A stretch of 64,000 nucleotides of DNA from Acidobacteriaceae bacterium (GTDB lineage Bacteria; Acidobacteriota; Terriglobia; Terriglobales; Acidobacteriaceae). Shown here piece by piece: positions 37,051 to 46,151 of this stretch. The DNA lies in assembly GCA_003134995.1 (NCBI GenBank), contig PLDC01000018.1:1-64000 (forward strand), in the 5' to 3' direction. The translations under genes and the position numbers were made by a program. Numbering within the stretch: the first letter of the stretch is position 1; each line of letters opens with the position of its first letter. Below the pieces are notes generated by a model that ran no database searches, had not been told where the DNA came from, and worked only from the letters and a program-made list of their open reading frames with translations.

Positions 37051-39153
37051 TTAGCGTTTCGGTTTCGCTTGGCTCTTGACTACCGGTCCTCTCTTCACGT
37101 GCATTGCCTTCAGCGAGCCGGCACTCTCCTCCTGGAAGGTGCCCAGCCACGCGCTGAGGACGTCCTCGTCGATCGAGAACACAAGCCCCGGACCAGCTTC
37201 GTACATGACCACGGTGAAGTCTTTAGTCGGACCGTCATCGCCCCCTACGGGACCGACGGCAAATGGAGTAGCCGACCGGAAGGTGTAACGCCCCGCGGCG
37301 TCAGGTCCGGCCGCAGTCCCCGTGATGGGAACGGAAGTGTACTCACCCGGCGTGCCCGTCGCGAAGGACGCGAACGGATCACTGATATCTACCGGAGTGG
37401 GGGGCCCGCCGGTCCCGGTCTTGAAAGCAAGCGACGCAAACGTTCCTTGCCCGACGAGGTCGAACTCCCAGCCCACGTTCCCGGTGGGCCAGCTGCCGTT
37501 GCCGACGTAGGCCTGCGCCCCGAAGCCGTAGCTGTGGTTGAGGTCGGATCCGTCAGACGCTATGGTCCCTTGCGGAACCACGATTCCCGTGCCCTGGGCG
37601 AAATCATCCAGATCGATGACAAGGGCGGCTCCCAGGTTGGCCGCCGTGGTGTTGTTGGGATCCAGAAGGTTGAGTCTTGGATCCGTCGCATACAGCCCGA
37701 GCGTGTGAATGGATCCCAACCCGGTGATATCCTTCATGCTGCCATAACCGAGCACGGTGGGGGAGAAGGAGTAGTTGCCCGCGACTCCGCCCGGGGTGCC
37801 CGTGGCCATGACGGTGCCGCCTTCTTGATCATCGCCTTCACCCGTGAATGTGGCGTTAAACGTTCCAACGGCGGTATGGGCGGCAACGAGTTGCCCCGCT
37901 GCGGCAAATATGGCGTCCTCCGGGTTGTCCAGGATACCGAAGACGTCCTTTGACAGCACCGTGCTGTCGAAGGTGGTGGCTCTGCCCTGGCCGTAAGCTG
38001 AACCCGCCAGAGCATCGGCGTAGTCCACGTCGATGATGCGTAATACTTCTGGACCAACGATGTAGTAGACGAGCGAGATGGGTGCGTTGCCGTAGTTGGG
38101 ATCCGTGAAGCCGGTGATGCTGCCCCGCCCGTACACGTCCGCTCCGACGCCGTTGTCCGTCGCGGTGAGAGTATTCCCCACGAGCACCTTCCCGGATTCA
38201 TTTTCGTCGTACGTGCCATGGATGGTGCCGCTGGTGTTCGAGAACACACCTCCATACGCAACCCCGAGGATGGGGTTGGTTTGCAGCCCGGAGAGGGTGA
38301 AGGCAAAATTACCGCCGGCACTACTCGTTGCCGTCTGCAGGTCGAAGCTTCCGCTGGAAGTTGCCGATCCATCAAACTGCGTGATCAGCGCATGACTTGC
38401 GTTTATAAACTGAACGGCGAAGGTCTCGATGCCCTTCACCCCAACATTAGGGTTGCTGGCCGAAACATCAAGGATGAGCGTCCCGGTGCCAGTGGTTGAA
38501 TTCACCGTCATCGAACTGCCAGCGGGGTTGATTGCGTCGGGGTTCGTGGGTTCGCCGGGTGACGTGAAGCCGCTTCCGTCGTTATAGTCCTGTTCGCCCC
38601 CGAGGATGTTTCCGCTTGAGTCAAAGCCCACCGCGCCTGCGACGGCGTAGTAAACCGGCCCGGGTCCGTAAGCGGGGCTGTTTTCCAGCCCGTTCACATA
38701 AAACACGAACACGATGGGAGCCTTCTTCTGTGCTGTGTTGCTTTCGGTGAAGCTGGCCGTTGCTGTGGCTCTCGCCGCCGCGGCTGTTACTGAATAGCCG
38801 CCGGGCGCCGAGTTTGCAGTGCATGTGATCGATGCGGTGCCATCGGAGGCGGTGGTAACAGTGGTAGCGGAGGGGGTGCAGCTCTGACCGGCTGACCCCG
38901 CGACAGGCGTGAACGTAACCGTTACGCCGCTGGCCGCTGTTCCGTTGGAGGTTATAGTGGCTACCAGCATGTTGGTAAAGGCCTCACCGACGGTTGCGGT
39001 TTGTCCCGATCCGCTCGTCGCCGTGATCGCGATGGTGGGAGGTGGAGGCGGAGGCGCCGTATTCGAACTACCGCTGCTGCTGCAACCCGTCAGGAACCCG
39101 AAAACCAGGGAAACCAAAATCAATGCGAGAATGCTGGTGAAGTTGCGGTTCAT
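37051..39153 (-). CDS. Large Ig-like-domain lipoprotein
   Basis: 700 residues. The lipoprotein signal (about 1-24, LVFGFLTGCSSSG, lipobox LTGC) places it in a membrane facing the periplasm or outside. A short Pro tract is followed by a bacterial Ig-like (Big_1-type) domain (about 40-140: VGEAFTNMLVATITSNGTAA, TASDGTASITCTANSAPGGY). The rest is beta-rich and divided into several repeats containing VVYYAVAGAVGFDSSGNILG and similar strands, with a terminal basic tail. Function unknown; similar proteins are abundant in acidobacteria. ATG 39153 overlaps the stop of the upstream gene by 4 bases, so the two are translationally coupled. Confidence 0.78.
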   Translation of the reverse strand: MNRNFTSILALILVSLVFGFLTGCSSSGSSNTAPPPPPPTIAITATSGSGQTATVGEAFTNMLVATITSNGTAASGVTVTFTPVAGSAGQSCTPSATTVTTASDGTASITCTANSAPGGYSVTAAAARATATASFTESNTAQKKAPIVFVFYVNGLENSPAYGPGPVYYAVAGAVGFDSSGNILGGEQDYNDGSGFTSPGEPTNPDAINPAGSSMTVNSTTGTGTLILDVSASNPNVGVKGIETFAVQFINASHALITQFDGSATSSGSFDLQTATSSAGGNFAFTLSGLQTNPILGVAYGGVFSNTSGTIHGTYDENESGKVLVGNTLTATDNGVGADVYGRGSITGFTDPNYGNAPISLVYYIVGPEVLRIIDVDYADALAGSAYGQGRATTFDSTVLSKDVFGILDNPEDAIFAAAGQLVAAHTAVGTFNATFTGEGDDQEGGTVMATGTPGGVAGNYSFSPTVLGYGSMKDITGLGSIHTLGLYATDPRLNLLDPNNTTAANLGAALVIDLDDFAQGTGIVVPQGTIASDGSDLNHSYGFGAQAYVGNGSWPTGNVGWEFDLVGQGTFASLAFKTGTGGPPTPVDISDPFASFATGTPGEYTSVPITGTAAGPDAAGRYTFRSATPFAVGPVGGDDGPTKDFTVVMYEAGPGLVFSIDEDVLSAWLGTFQEESAGSLKAMHVKRGPVVKSQAKPKR

Positions 39154-39605
39154 AGGGTCACCCCTTTCTCGGCGGCGCGTTCACGGGTTAGTGGCGATAC
39201 CTCGATCCCATGCTTATTGCGCATGGTGTAGGTTTTGCCGTTGGCTTTTACGCTGCGGACCACGAAGACTTCCTTGTCGCAAACCGTCTTCATGACGCCG
39301 GTGAGTTCAATCTGCTGGCCGGGGGTGACGGGCAGCGCGCCTTTGCCTTCCAAACCGAATCGGCCCAGACTGGCGTCTAACCTGCCGAAGGCAGTCTCGA
39401 CTATGAGATGGGAGCCCCAAATCATTCCCGGGGCGGGTTTGTGGGGCACGCTCGATACGGTGCCGCTCAGCGTGACTTCCTTGCTGACGTCATACCGCGA
39501 ATCAGAGTCGTCTGCGTTAAGTGGAACAACCAGGATCGCGAACAGGAGGCCGGTCAGCAGCCCCGCGATCAGTGGGATCAAACTGATGAAACCACTATGC
39601 CTCAT
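39150..39605 (-). CDS. Small exported protein of unknown function
   Basis: 151 residues with an N-terminal hydrophobic segment (about 7-29, LIPLIAGLLTGLLFAILVV). A compact beta-rich domain follows (YDVSKEVTLSGTVSSV, GSHLIVETAFGRLDASLGRF, PVTPGQQIELTGVMKTV). Proteins with this SGTVSSV...LTGVMKT pattern recur in acidobacteria; I know of no assigned function. The OB-like strands suggest a small binding domain anchored in or exported across the inner membrane. It is the first gene of a two-gene operon with the Ig-like lipoprotein. Confidence 0.7.
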   Translation of the reverse strand: MRHSGFISLIPLIAGLLTGLLFAILVVPLNADDSDSRYDVSKEVTLSGTVSSVPHKPAPGMIWGSHLIVETAFGRLDASLGRFGLEGKGALPVTPGQQIELTGVMKTVCDKEVFVVRSVKANGKTYTMRNKHGIEVSPLTRERAAEKGVTL

Positions 39606-39731
39606 GGATTCGCTCCTCTCTCCGCCTCACTGAGGGGTTTTGAGCCTTGTTCAGATAATTCAACAGCCGACACTCGTCTCACACAACCACTTAATATGGA
39701 GAAGTGTGCATTCAATTTGGCCAGCGCACGG

Positions 39732-40196
39732 TTAGTCCCTCTCCTCTTCCAGCCTTGTTCCCTCTCCCGTGATAACTTTGTCCGGCTCAAAGCTGATCAC
39801 GGAGAATCTCTTGCCTCCGTCAAGGACGATGATGTTCTCAATTTTTGTACCATTTGCATTGAAGAGCGAGCCGGTACAATCTGGATCGACCGTGTAGCTT
39901 CCGTTCGGCCACGGGACATTGGTCCAGTCGTAGGATTCGGGGTAGCTGATTCCGGTCGAGCGAGTGATGCCGCGCGTCCCGTCTCCGTTAAAGAAGTCGA
40001 GGCCCATCTCGGCAACAGGGCCACCCATGGATTTGTTCGCGCCCGACCTGCGCCAGGCATAGGTCCCTTTGAGTCTGGCAACGCTACAGGCGCGATCGTG
40101 CGCATGAACGTTGATGACAGCCCCCGGAATGCGAGCAAAAGTCGCAAGGAGCGCGAAACCTGTCACGAGAAGAAAATACTTTCCGAACTTGCTCAT
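39732..40196 (-). CDS. Small secreted protein of unknown function
   Basis: 154 residues with an AAGGAG ribosome site 8 bases before ATG 40196 and a signal peptide (about 5-25, FLLVTGFALLATFA). The mature part starts near HAHDRACSVARLKGTYAWRR and has repeated Gly/Thr strands (MGLDFFNGDGTRGITRS, GSYTVDPDCTGSL), compatible with a small lipocalin-like barrel with two Cys. No family is assigned with confidence. It stands 130 bases from the next exported gene on the same strand. Confidence 0.65.
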   Translation of the reverse strand: MSKFGKYFLLVTGFALLATFARIPGAVINVHAHDRACSVARLKGTYAWRRSGANKSMGGPVAEMGLDFFNGDGTRGITRSTGISYPESYDWTNVPWPNGSYTVDPDCTGSLFNANGTKIENIIVLDGGKRFSVISFEPDKVITGEGTRLEEERD

Positions 40197-40466
40197 TTTT
40201 GATTCTCCTTATCTTTTTCCGGCTCAAACTGGAGTTCGTGTCTCTGGGGCGCTCGATACGCGAGCTTTTACAGGCGGTCCGAGAGTCGCTTGCCCTCTTC
40301 CCCGCTCTACCTCCTATAACGAGAACGGGCAACAAAAACTGCAATGCCCACAAGAAAAAAATTGTTGGCGGACAGTGAACGCGGGGGAACTCATTCTGTG
40401 GAAAGGGCCATCCAGCTGTGCTACTCTTTCTGACCAGTCAGGGCTGTAGGCTTACGCGAGGGGTCA

Positions 40467-41051
40467 ATGGGGTCACCCTCAGTTCACGAGGTCACTCAAT
40501 TATTGCGGGCCTGGAGTGCCGGGGATGAAGAAGCGTTGGATCGGTTGACGCCTCTGGTCTACCGGGAGTTGCACCGGGCGGCCCAGCGTTACATGGCCCG
40601 GCAACAGCCCGACCATACTCTGCAAGCGACAGCGTTAGTCAATGAGGTTTACCTTCGGCTGATCGCTTTCAAGGAAGTAAGCTGGGCGGACCGCGCCCAC
40701 TTCTTCGCCGTCTGTGCGCAATTGATGCGTCGCATTCTTACAGACTGGGCCCGCGGCCAACAATATCTGAAGCGGGGCAAAGGAGCCTGGCATGTGTGTT
40801 TTGACGAGGCATTGGTCGTATTCCCTGAGCGCGGTCCCGACCTGGTCGCATTGGACGAGGCCTTAAAGGCTCTTTCCGATGTTAACTCCAGGAGAAGTCA
40901 GGTTGTCGAGTTGCGATTTTACGGTGGCTTGAGTGTAGAAGAAACGGCTGGAGTGCTGAAGGTTTCACCTGAAACGGTGATGCGGGATTGGAAGCTGGCC
41001 AAACTGTGGCTGCTGCGGGAAATGAGTGGAGGCAAGCGGGTTGGAGCCTGA
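40467..41051 (+). CDS. ECF-type RNA polymerase sigma factor
   Basis: 194 residues with sigma-70 region 2 in the first half ([59 protein letters not shown]) and region 4 in the second half ([40 protein letters not shown] helix-turn-helix). This matches the ECF subfamily found mostly in acidobacteria and planctomycetes beside Ser/Thr kinases. No anti-sigma gene is present; control may be by the next gene's kinase. The stop overlaps the start of the kinase gene, so the two are translationally coupled. Confidence 0.93.
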   Translation: MGSPSVHEVTQLLRAWSAGDEEALDRLTPLVYRELHRAAQRYMARQQPDHTLQATALVNEVYLRLIAFKEVSWADRAHFFAVCAQLMRRILTDWARGQQYLKRGKGAWHVCFDEALVVFPERGPDLVALDEALKALSDVNSRRSQVVELRFYGGLSVEETAGVLKVSPETVMRDWKLAKLWLLREMSGGKRVGA

Positions 41052-43935
41052 GAGTCAATCCCGAGTCGAGCAGCTCGTGCAGGAGGCTTTAGAGCTTGCG
41101 GTGGAGCAGCGGTCCGAGTTCCTGGAGCGGCGATGCGCTGGGGACGGGCATCTGCGGGCCGAAGTGGAGTCCTTGCTGGCGTTCGAGAAGGATGCTCACA
41201 GCTTCATGGAAGCACCTGCCTTGCAAGTAGCGGCCAAGGCGCTGGCGAGGCAAGCTCCAGAGGAAAGAGATGATCGAGCCTTAGAAGGCAAGACCATCGC
41301 GCACTACCGGGTCGTGTCAAAACTCGGCAGCGGGGGGATGGGCGTGGTGTACAAGGCTGAGGACACCCGTCTGCACCGTTTTGTCGCGCTGAAATTTCTT
41401 CCCGAAAATGTTAGCGATGATGCGCAGGCACTCGCCCGGTTCCGGCGGGAGGCGCAGGCTGTCTCGGCTCTGAACCACCCGAACATCTGTACCCTGTATG
41501 ACATTGGGGAAGTAGATGGACGTGCGTATATCGCATTGGAGTACCTGGAAGGCACGGCGCTAAATCGGCTGATCGCGGGTCGGCCCGTGGAGCTTGACAC
41601 TCTGCTGACACTGGCAATTGAGATTGCTGATGGGCTGGGGGCGGCGCATGGGAAAGGAGTGGTGCATCGCGATATCAAGCCGGCAAATATCTTCGTGACC
41701 GAACACGGACACGCCAAGATCCTGGATTTTGGTCTGGCGAAAGTGTCAGTCACGCACCACCCGGAGCAGGAAACGCTCGCGGAATCCCACACCCCCATGC
41801 AGACCAAGCCGGGTACGGCGATGGGGACGGTGGCCTATATGTCTCCAGAGCAGGCGCGGGCCAATGACCTCGACAGTCGGACGGACCTGTTTTCGTTCGG
41901 GGCGGTGCTGTACGAGATGGCGACGGGAACCCAGCCGTTTCGGGGGGCAAGCGAAGCGGCCATCTACGACGCGATCTTGAATCGGGATCCAGTATCACCG
42001 GCAGAGTTGAATCGCAAGCTTCCGGCGAGACTCGAAGAGATCATCCACAAAGCTCTGGAGAAAGACCGGCAGCTGCGTTATCAGCACGCTTTGGATGTTC
42101 GCACCGACTTGCAGCGGCTGAAACGTGACAGCGATTCCGGCGTTTCGCGAGCAACTCCGTCCACGGTGTCCGCGCCGAACCGTTACACCTGGGTGCTGTG
42201 GATTTTTGTGGCGTTGCTGGTGGCGGGATTGGGCGGGTGGTTTGCCGCCAATGGCCCCCGGCCAGCGGTCCGAAATCCACTTTCCAGTGCTCAGTTCACA
42301 CGGCTTGCCAACTTCAATGGAGCCAAAAGCGACCCTGCTATTTCGCCAGATGGGAACTTCGCTGCGTTTATTTCCAATCGGAGCGGCCCGTTCGACATCT
42401 GGCTGATTCAAACGAACGGGAACAACCTGACAAATCTTACCCAGGGCCGAATCGGGGATGCGCGTGCGCCGCTCCGGGCGGTGGGATTCTCCGGAGACGG
42501 ATTAGAAGTGTGGAGCGGGGGAACAAAAGGCAGCGAGGGAACAGAAGGCAAGAGGGTCATGCTGTGGCCACTGATTGGTGGGGCGCCACACAATTTTCCA
42601 GATGAAAAAGCCGCCGAAGTTGCCTGGTCTCCGGATCGCGCTCGGCTTGTCTATCACACCTGGCAAGCAGGTGACCCGACCTTTGTCGCGGATCACTACG
42701 GCGGCAATCCACGCCTGATCCTGCAAAGCGATCCCGGAATACACAACCACTATCAGGTCTGGTCGAAGGATGGGCGCTGGATTTACTTTGTACAAGGCCG
42801 ACCCGCCACTCGTGAGATGGACCTATGGCGCATATCGCCGGAAGGGGGAAAACCAGAACAACTCACACATCTCAACACTGATATTGCTTTCCCGACACTG
42901 ATCGACGAGAGGACGGTACTGTTCGTAGCCCACAACAAAGACGGGGCAGGCCCATGGTTGTGGGAGTTCGATGGAAAAACGCGAACTACAAATCGCGTGA
43001 GTTCAGGTTTGGAACAATACACCGCACTAGCAGCCACCGCGGATGGCCGTCGTCTTGTGGCAGGTGTCGTGAACGCTCAGGCCAGCTTATGGAGCGTTCC
43101 AATCACCAGACGCCTTGTTGAGGAACGGGACGTCGAGGCCTTCCAACTGCCCACCTCGCGCTCCCTGGCACCGCGATTCGGGGGCGGAACGTTGTTCTAT
43201 TTATCTTCGCGAGACGGGGCTGACGGACTGTGGAGCTATCGCGGCGGAAAAGCGCTGGAGATCTGGAAGGGCTCTGAAGGCGCACTGCAGTCGCCAGTCG
43301 CGGTGTCTGCGGACGGGAGTGGCGTTGCGTTTGCGGTGACGCGAGAGGGGAAGCAACAGATGCAAGTAATGGTGCCGGATGGAACACGGCTCCGCCCTCT
43401 TTCGAGCGATGTTGATGTTCGAGGAACGGCTTCCTGGTCTCCTGACGGCAAATGGATTGTCGTGGCGGGCAGCGACCGCGACGGACTGGGCATATTCAAG
43501 CTTCCTGTTGATGGCGGCTCACCGATTCGGATTGCGACCGGGCCGTACCTCGATCCTGTGTGGTCGCCGCGTGGAGACTTAATTGTGTATAGCGGCACCC
43601 AGGCGTTTACGTTCGCGCCGCTGCTCGCAGTGCACCCGGACGGCACCCCGGCGAAGCTGCCGGAGATCAATGTTCAGCGCGAAGGTGAGCGGGCCCGATT
43701 TCTGCCCGACGGCACTGGCCTGGTTTACATGCTGGGAAATACGATGGCCGAGCAGGACTTCTGGCTGCTCGACCTCGGCACGATGCGCTCGCGGCGGTTG
43801 ACTCGATTGAGCAGTTCGGCGGTAATGCGGACCTTTGATATCACACCGGATGGCAGCCGAATTGTATTCGACCGCTTAACCGAAGATTCGGACATACTTC
43901 TCGTTGATCTTGCGACGGATCAAGGTCGACAGTAG
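41041..43935 (+). CDS. Ser/Thr protein kinase with TolB/WD40-like propeller, coupled to ECF sigma
   Basis: About 964 residues. TTG 41041 is preferred because GGAGG lies 8 bases upstream; GTG 41026 is an alternative. A helical N-terminal segment (about 1-85, [20 protein letters not shown]) precedes the kinase domain (about 88-355): [21 protein letters not shown] lysine, HRDIKPAN near residue 209, DFGLAKV, and [13 protein letters not shown] membrane helix (about 382-402, [19 protein letters not shown]) leads to an outside domain with repeated [11 protein letters not shown]-, WSPDRARLV- and [10 protein letters not shown]-like blades. It is a paralogue of the kinase at 722-3475. Sigma-kinase pairs suggest that the kinase modulates the sigma factor in response to an outside signal; the signal is unknown. 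Confidence 0.92.
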   Translation: MEPESQSRVEQLVQEALELAVEQRSEFLERRCAGDGHLRAEVESLLAFEKDAHSFMEAPALQVAAKALARQAPEERDDRALEGKTIAHYRVVSKLGSGGMGVVYKAEDTRLHRFVALKFLPENVSDDAQALARFRREAQAVSALNHPNICTLYDIGEVDGRAYIALEYLEGTALNRLIAGRPVELDTLLTLAIEIADGLGAAHGKGVVHRDIKPANIFVTEHGHAKILDFGLAKVSVTHHPEQETLAESHTPMQTKPGTAMGTVAYMSPEQARANDLDSRTDLFSFGAVLYEMATGTQPFRGASEAAIYDAILNRDPVSPAELNRKLPARLEEIIHKALEKDRQLRYQHALDVRTDLQRLKRDSDSGVSRATPSTVSAPNRYTWVLWIFVALLVAGLGGWFAANGPRPAVRNPLSSAQFTRLANFNGAKSDPAISPDGNFAAFISNRSGPFDIWLIQTNGNNLTNLTQGRIGDARAPLRAVGFSGDGLEVWSGGTKGSEGTEGKRVMLWPLIGGAPHNFPDEKAAEVAWSPDRARLVYHTWQAGDPTFVADHYGGNPRLILQSDPGIHNHYQVWSKDGRWIYFVQGRPATREMDLWRISPEGGKPEQLTHLNTDIAFPTLIDERTVLFVAHNKDGAGPWLWEFDGKTRTTNRVSSGLEQYTALAATADGRRLVAGVVNAQASLWSVPITRRLVEERDVEAFQLPTSRSLAPRFGGGTLFYLSSRDGADGLWSYRGGKALEIWKGSEGALQSPVAVSADGSGVAFAVTREGKQQMQVMVPDGTRLRPLSSDVDVRGTASWSPDGKWIVVAGSDRDGLGIFKLPVDGGSPIRIATGPYLDPVWSPRGDLIVYSGTQAFTFAPLLAVHPDGTPAKLPEINVQREGERARFLPDGTGLVYMLGNTMAEQDFWLLDLGTMRSRRLTRLSSSAVMRTFDITPDGSRIVFDRLTEDSDILLVDLATDQGRQ

Positions 43936-43958
43936 TCCGGCGGCATATTCGCAACGAA

Positions 43959-44309
43959 GTGCTTGCATTTTCTACCCGCTCCGAATCGTCGGCTCCGCGA
44001 TTACGTCGTCTTTTCGGTCACGCCCAGATTGGCCGGGCGCTGGCCCACTTTGCGCGGGGCGACCTGGGTGCAGCTCGCGCTGATCTAGAGAAAAGCCTGC
44101 CCGTGTGGCAAAGGGCCGCAATCCCACAACCAGACTTGGCCTCGCGTCCTTCGCCGAGGTGTGCATGCCAAGAACTCCATCCGGTCTCCCGTGTCGAAAA
44201 AAAGGGCAACGCGCCTAGCCGCGCAGCATTACATGCACTGAATGTTCATGGGTCTGAGTCAAACTGTCGTTCAGCGGAAGTGCAGGAGGCAAAGCTCTGC
44301 CCGAGCTAG
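43959..44309 (+). pseudogene. Possible TPR-protein remnant
   Basis: A short frame whose middle reads HAQIGRALAHFARGDLGAAR followed by ADLEKSLPVWQRA, typical of the last tetratricopeptide repeats of a kinase-TPR protein. Flanking residues are random-looking and no ribosome site is present. It may be the decayed tail of a gene removed by the rearrangement that left the transposase relic just downstream. Confidence 0.3.
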
Positions 44310-44439
44310 AGTATCCGTGTTCAACCTCGGACGGATCTCTAGGCGGCGCGCCGTTCGTAGCGATGATGCAGCCCTCCAACTTGTGGGATTTCGATCACCT
44401 CGCCTAATGCTGGCGGCTGAATGACCCTATTGGGCGGGA

Positions 44440-44898
44440 GCATCTTTGCCCAGCGCCAAGTGGGTTCGTGATCGGTCGTAGTAGTCGAAATAGGTCTTTA
44501 GAACCCGTCGCAGGCCAGCTTCGCTGATGACAATTACGTGGTCGAGAAACTCACGCAGGATGGAGCCAATAAATCGTTCCACGTAGGCGTTCTGCCAAGG
44601 TGAATGGGGGAGCCGTCAATACCTCGCGAATACCCATCCAGTCGGCTGCCTGGCGAAACGCCTCGCCGTAGTTTCCATCGCGGTCGCGCAGCAGATAGCG
44701 AGGCGCGCTGTCCCAGGGAAACGCTGCCATGAGCTGCTGTGCCGTCCACTCCGCCGTGGGTTCGCGCCGATGGTTTCGGTTTCTGCGTTGTAGGACTAGT
44801 AGCTGATGACGCAGGGCGAGAATCTCAGCTTGGAGGTCAGCGCGCACTCGGAAGGAACTTCGGAGAGACCACAACAACGAAAAGAGGATACGCATCAT
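44440..44898 (-). pseudogene. IS-type integrase-core (rve) transposase relic
   Basis: From 44898, MMRILFSLLWSLRSSFRVRA begins a typical N-terminus, but the text jumps after about 45 residues to the catalytic core PTAEWTAQQLMAAFPWDSAP and RYLLRDRDGNYGEAFRQAAD, so an internal segment is deleted. Near 44600 the frame shifts. The correct continuation (PWQNAYVERFIGSILREFLD, then HVIVISEAGLRRVLKTYFDY, then RSRTHLALGKDAP) is read in another frame to about 44440. The rve-type DDE transposase is therefore doubly broken. No terminal inverted repeats are found. The surrounding 43.94-45.1 kb has no intact gene. Confidence 0.75.
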
Positions 44899-45101
44899 CG
44901 CTTCGGCAGGTTACACGGCAGAGCCCGTAAGTTCCAAGGGATCAAGGCGGACCGAGTTTCTGGTAGGGACAGCGCAGATTCAAGGACTTAACTTCTCGGT
45001 TGGTTCGTAGAGCGCAGCCTTTGGCAAGCTGCGTTCGAAGGCAATCCTGGTAGCCTATGACTGACGAGAGCGGAGAAAAGGCTCATCCCAAACCCTGAGC
45101 G

Positions 45102-46103
45102 CTAAGGAGCGGCGGGAGGGTCTGAGAGTTGAACCATCAGTTTGCCATTATTGGAACCATCGAATAATTTGTTGATCGCCGCTGGTGCGGACTCGAGACC
45201 GCGGACGATATCTACCCGATACTTTAGCTGGCCTGAGCTGTGCCACTGCGCGAAGTTACTCACCATTTCCTTTACTTTCGAAGAGTAATCAGTGGCGAGG
45301 AAACCTTGGATCTTGAGGCGCTTGCTGATCACCAGCGCAAAGTTGGAGGGTCCCGGAACGGGTGCCGTGGCGTTGTACTGCGAGATCAGGCCGCAAAGCA
45401 CCACGCGACCAAAGGTGTTCATGAGGTAGAGCGCGCTTTCCAAGATTTCTCCACCGACGTTCTCGAAATAAATATCCACTCCGTTCGCACACGCAGCCTT
45501 CAGCTGTTTCTTGTAGTTGTCGTCTTTGTAGTTCACGGCGGCGTCGAAAGCGAGTTCCTCTCGTAGCCAATTGCACTTCTCGTCGGTCCCGGCGATGCCG
45601 ACTACACGAAGTCCCTTGATCTTGCCGATCTGGCCGACGAGTGATCCGACCGAACCTGCGGCGCCGGAGATCAGGAGAGTTTCGCCGCCCTTGGGCTGTC
45701 CCACTTCCAAAAGTCCACCGTAGGCGGTTAACCCAGCCAGTCCAAACAGTCCAAGGTAAGCCGAAAATGGAAGTCCGCTCTCCGGCAATTTCGTCACAGC
45801 TTCACCATTGGAAAGCAGATATTCTTGCCAGCCGAACATCCCTTGGACTCGGTCACCGGCGGCAAATTTTGGATGATTTGATTTCTCCACTATTCCGATA
45901 GCCAACCCGCGCATGATTTCGCCAATCTGCACGGGCGGAACGTAGGACGGACGGTCAATCAGCCACCCCCGCATCGCTGGATCGAGCGAGAGATATACGC
46001 TGCGAATCAGCAGCTGGGCCTCCACAGGCACCGGCATGGGTTGGGACACAAGCTCGAAGTCGTCAGCTTTAATCAGCCCGTGGGCCGCGATTTGAGCCGC
46101 CAT
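45102..46103 (-). CDS. MDR-family NADPH oxidoreductase (CurA/zinc-less quinone reductase type), N-terminus frameshifted
   Basis: 333 residues in this frame. Zinc-less medium-chain reductase features are LSLDPAMRGWLIDRPSYV, GDRVQGMFGW, the NADP Rossmann motif SGAAGSVGSLVGQIGKIKG, VNYKDDNY and DIYFENVGGEILESAL, typical of CurA/leukotriene-B4-dehydrogenase-like enzymes. They reduce alpha,beta-unsaturated ketones or enals with NADPH. The usual N-terminus (VNRQWRLKSRPTG) is present just upstream in a different frame, starting at ATG 46132, and stops near 46075. One missing base near 46077 would restore a 343-residue protein. As written, translation must start at ATG 46103 and lose about 10 native residues. 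Confidence 0.78.
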   Translation of the reverse strand: MAAQIAAHGLIKADDFELVSQPMPVPVEAQLLIRSVYLSLDPAMRGWLIDRPSYVPPVQIGEIMRGLAIGIVEKSNHPKFAAGDRVQGMFGWQEYLLSNGEAVTKLPESGLPFSAYLGLFGLAGLTAYGGLLEVGQPKGGETLLISGAAGSVGSLVGQIGKIKGLRVVGIAGTDEKCNWLREELAFDAAVNYKDDNYKKQLKAACANGVDIYFENVGGEILESALYLMNTFGRVVLCGLISQYNATAPVPGPSNFALVISKRLKIQGFLATDYSSKVKEMVSNFAQWHSSGQLKYRVDIVRGLESAPAAINKLFDGSNNGKLMVQLSDPPAAP

Positions 46104-46151
46104 TGGCGGTTTACAGGGGTAGCAGCAGCCATAGCGGAGGACGAGTTAATG

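Noticed and set aside
37015-37953. Plus-strand long frame of 312 codons
   Set aside because: It is antisense to the Ig-like lipoprotein gene, lacks a ribosome site and has no domain; a GC-rich shadow frame.
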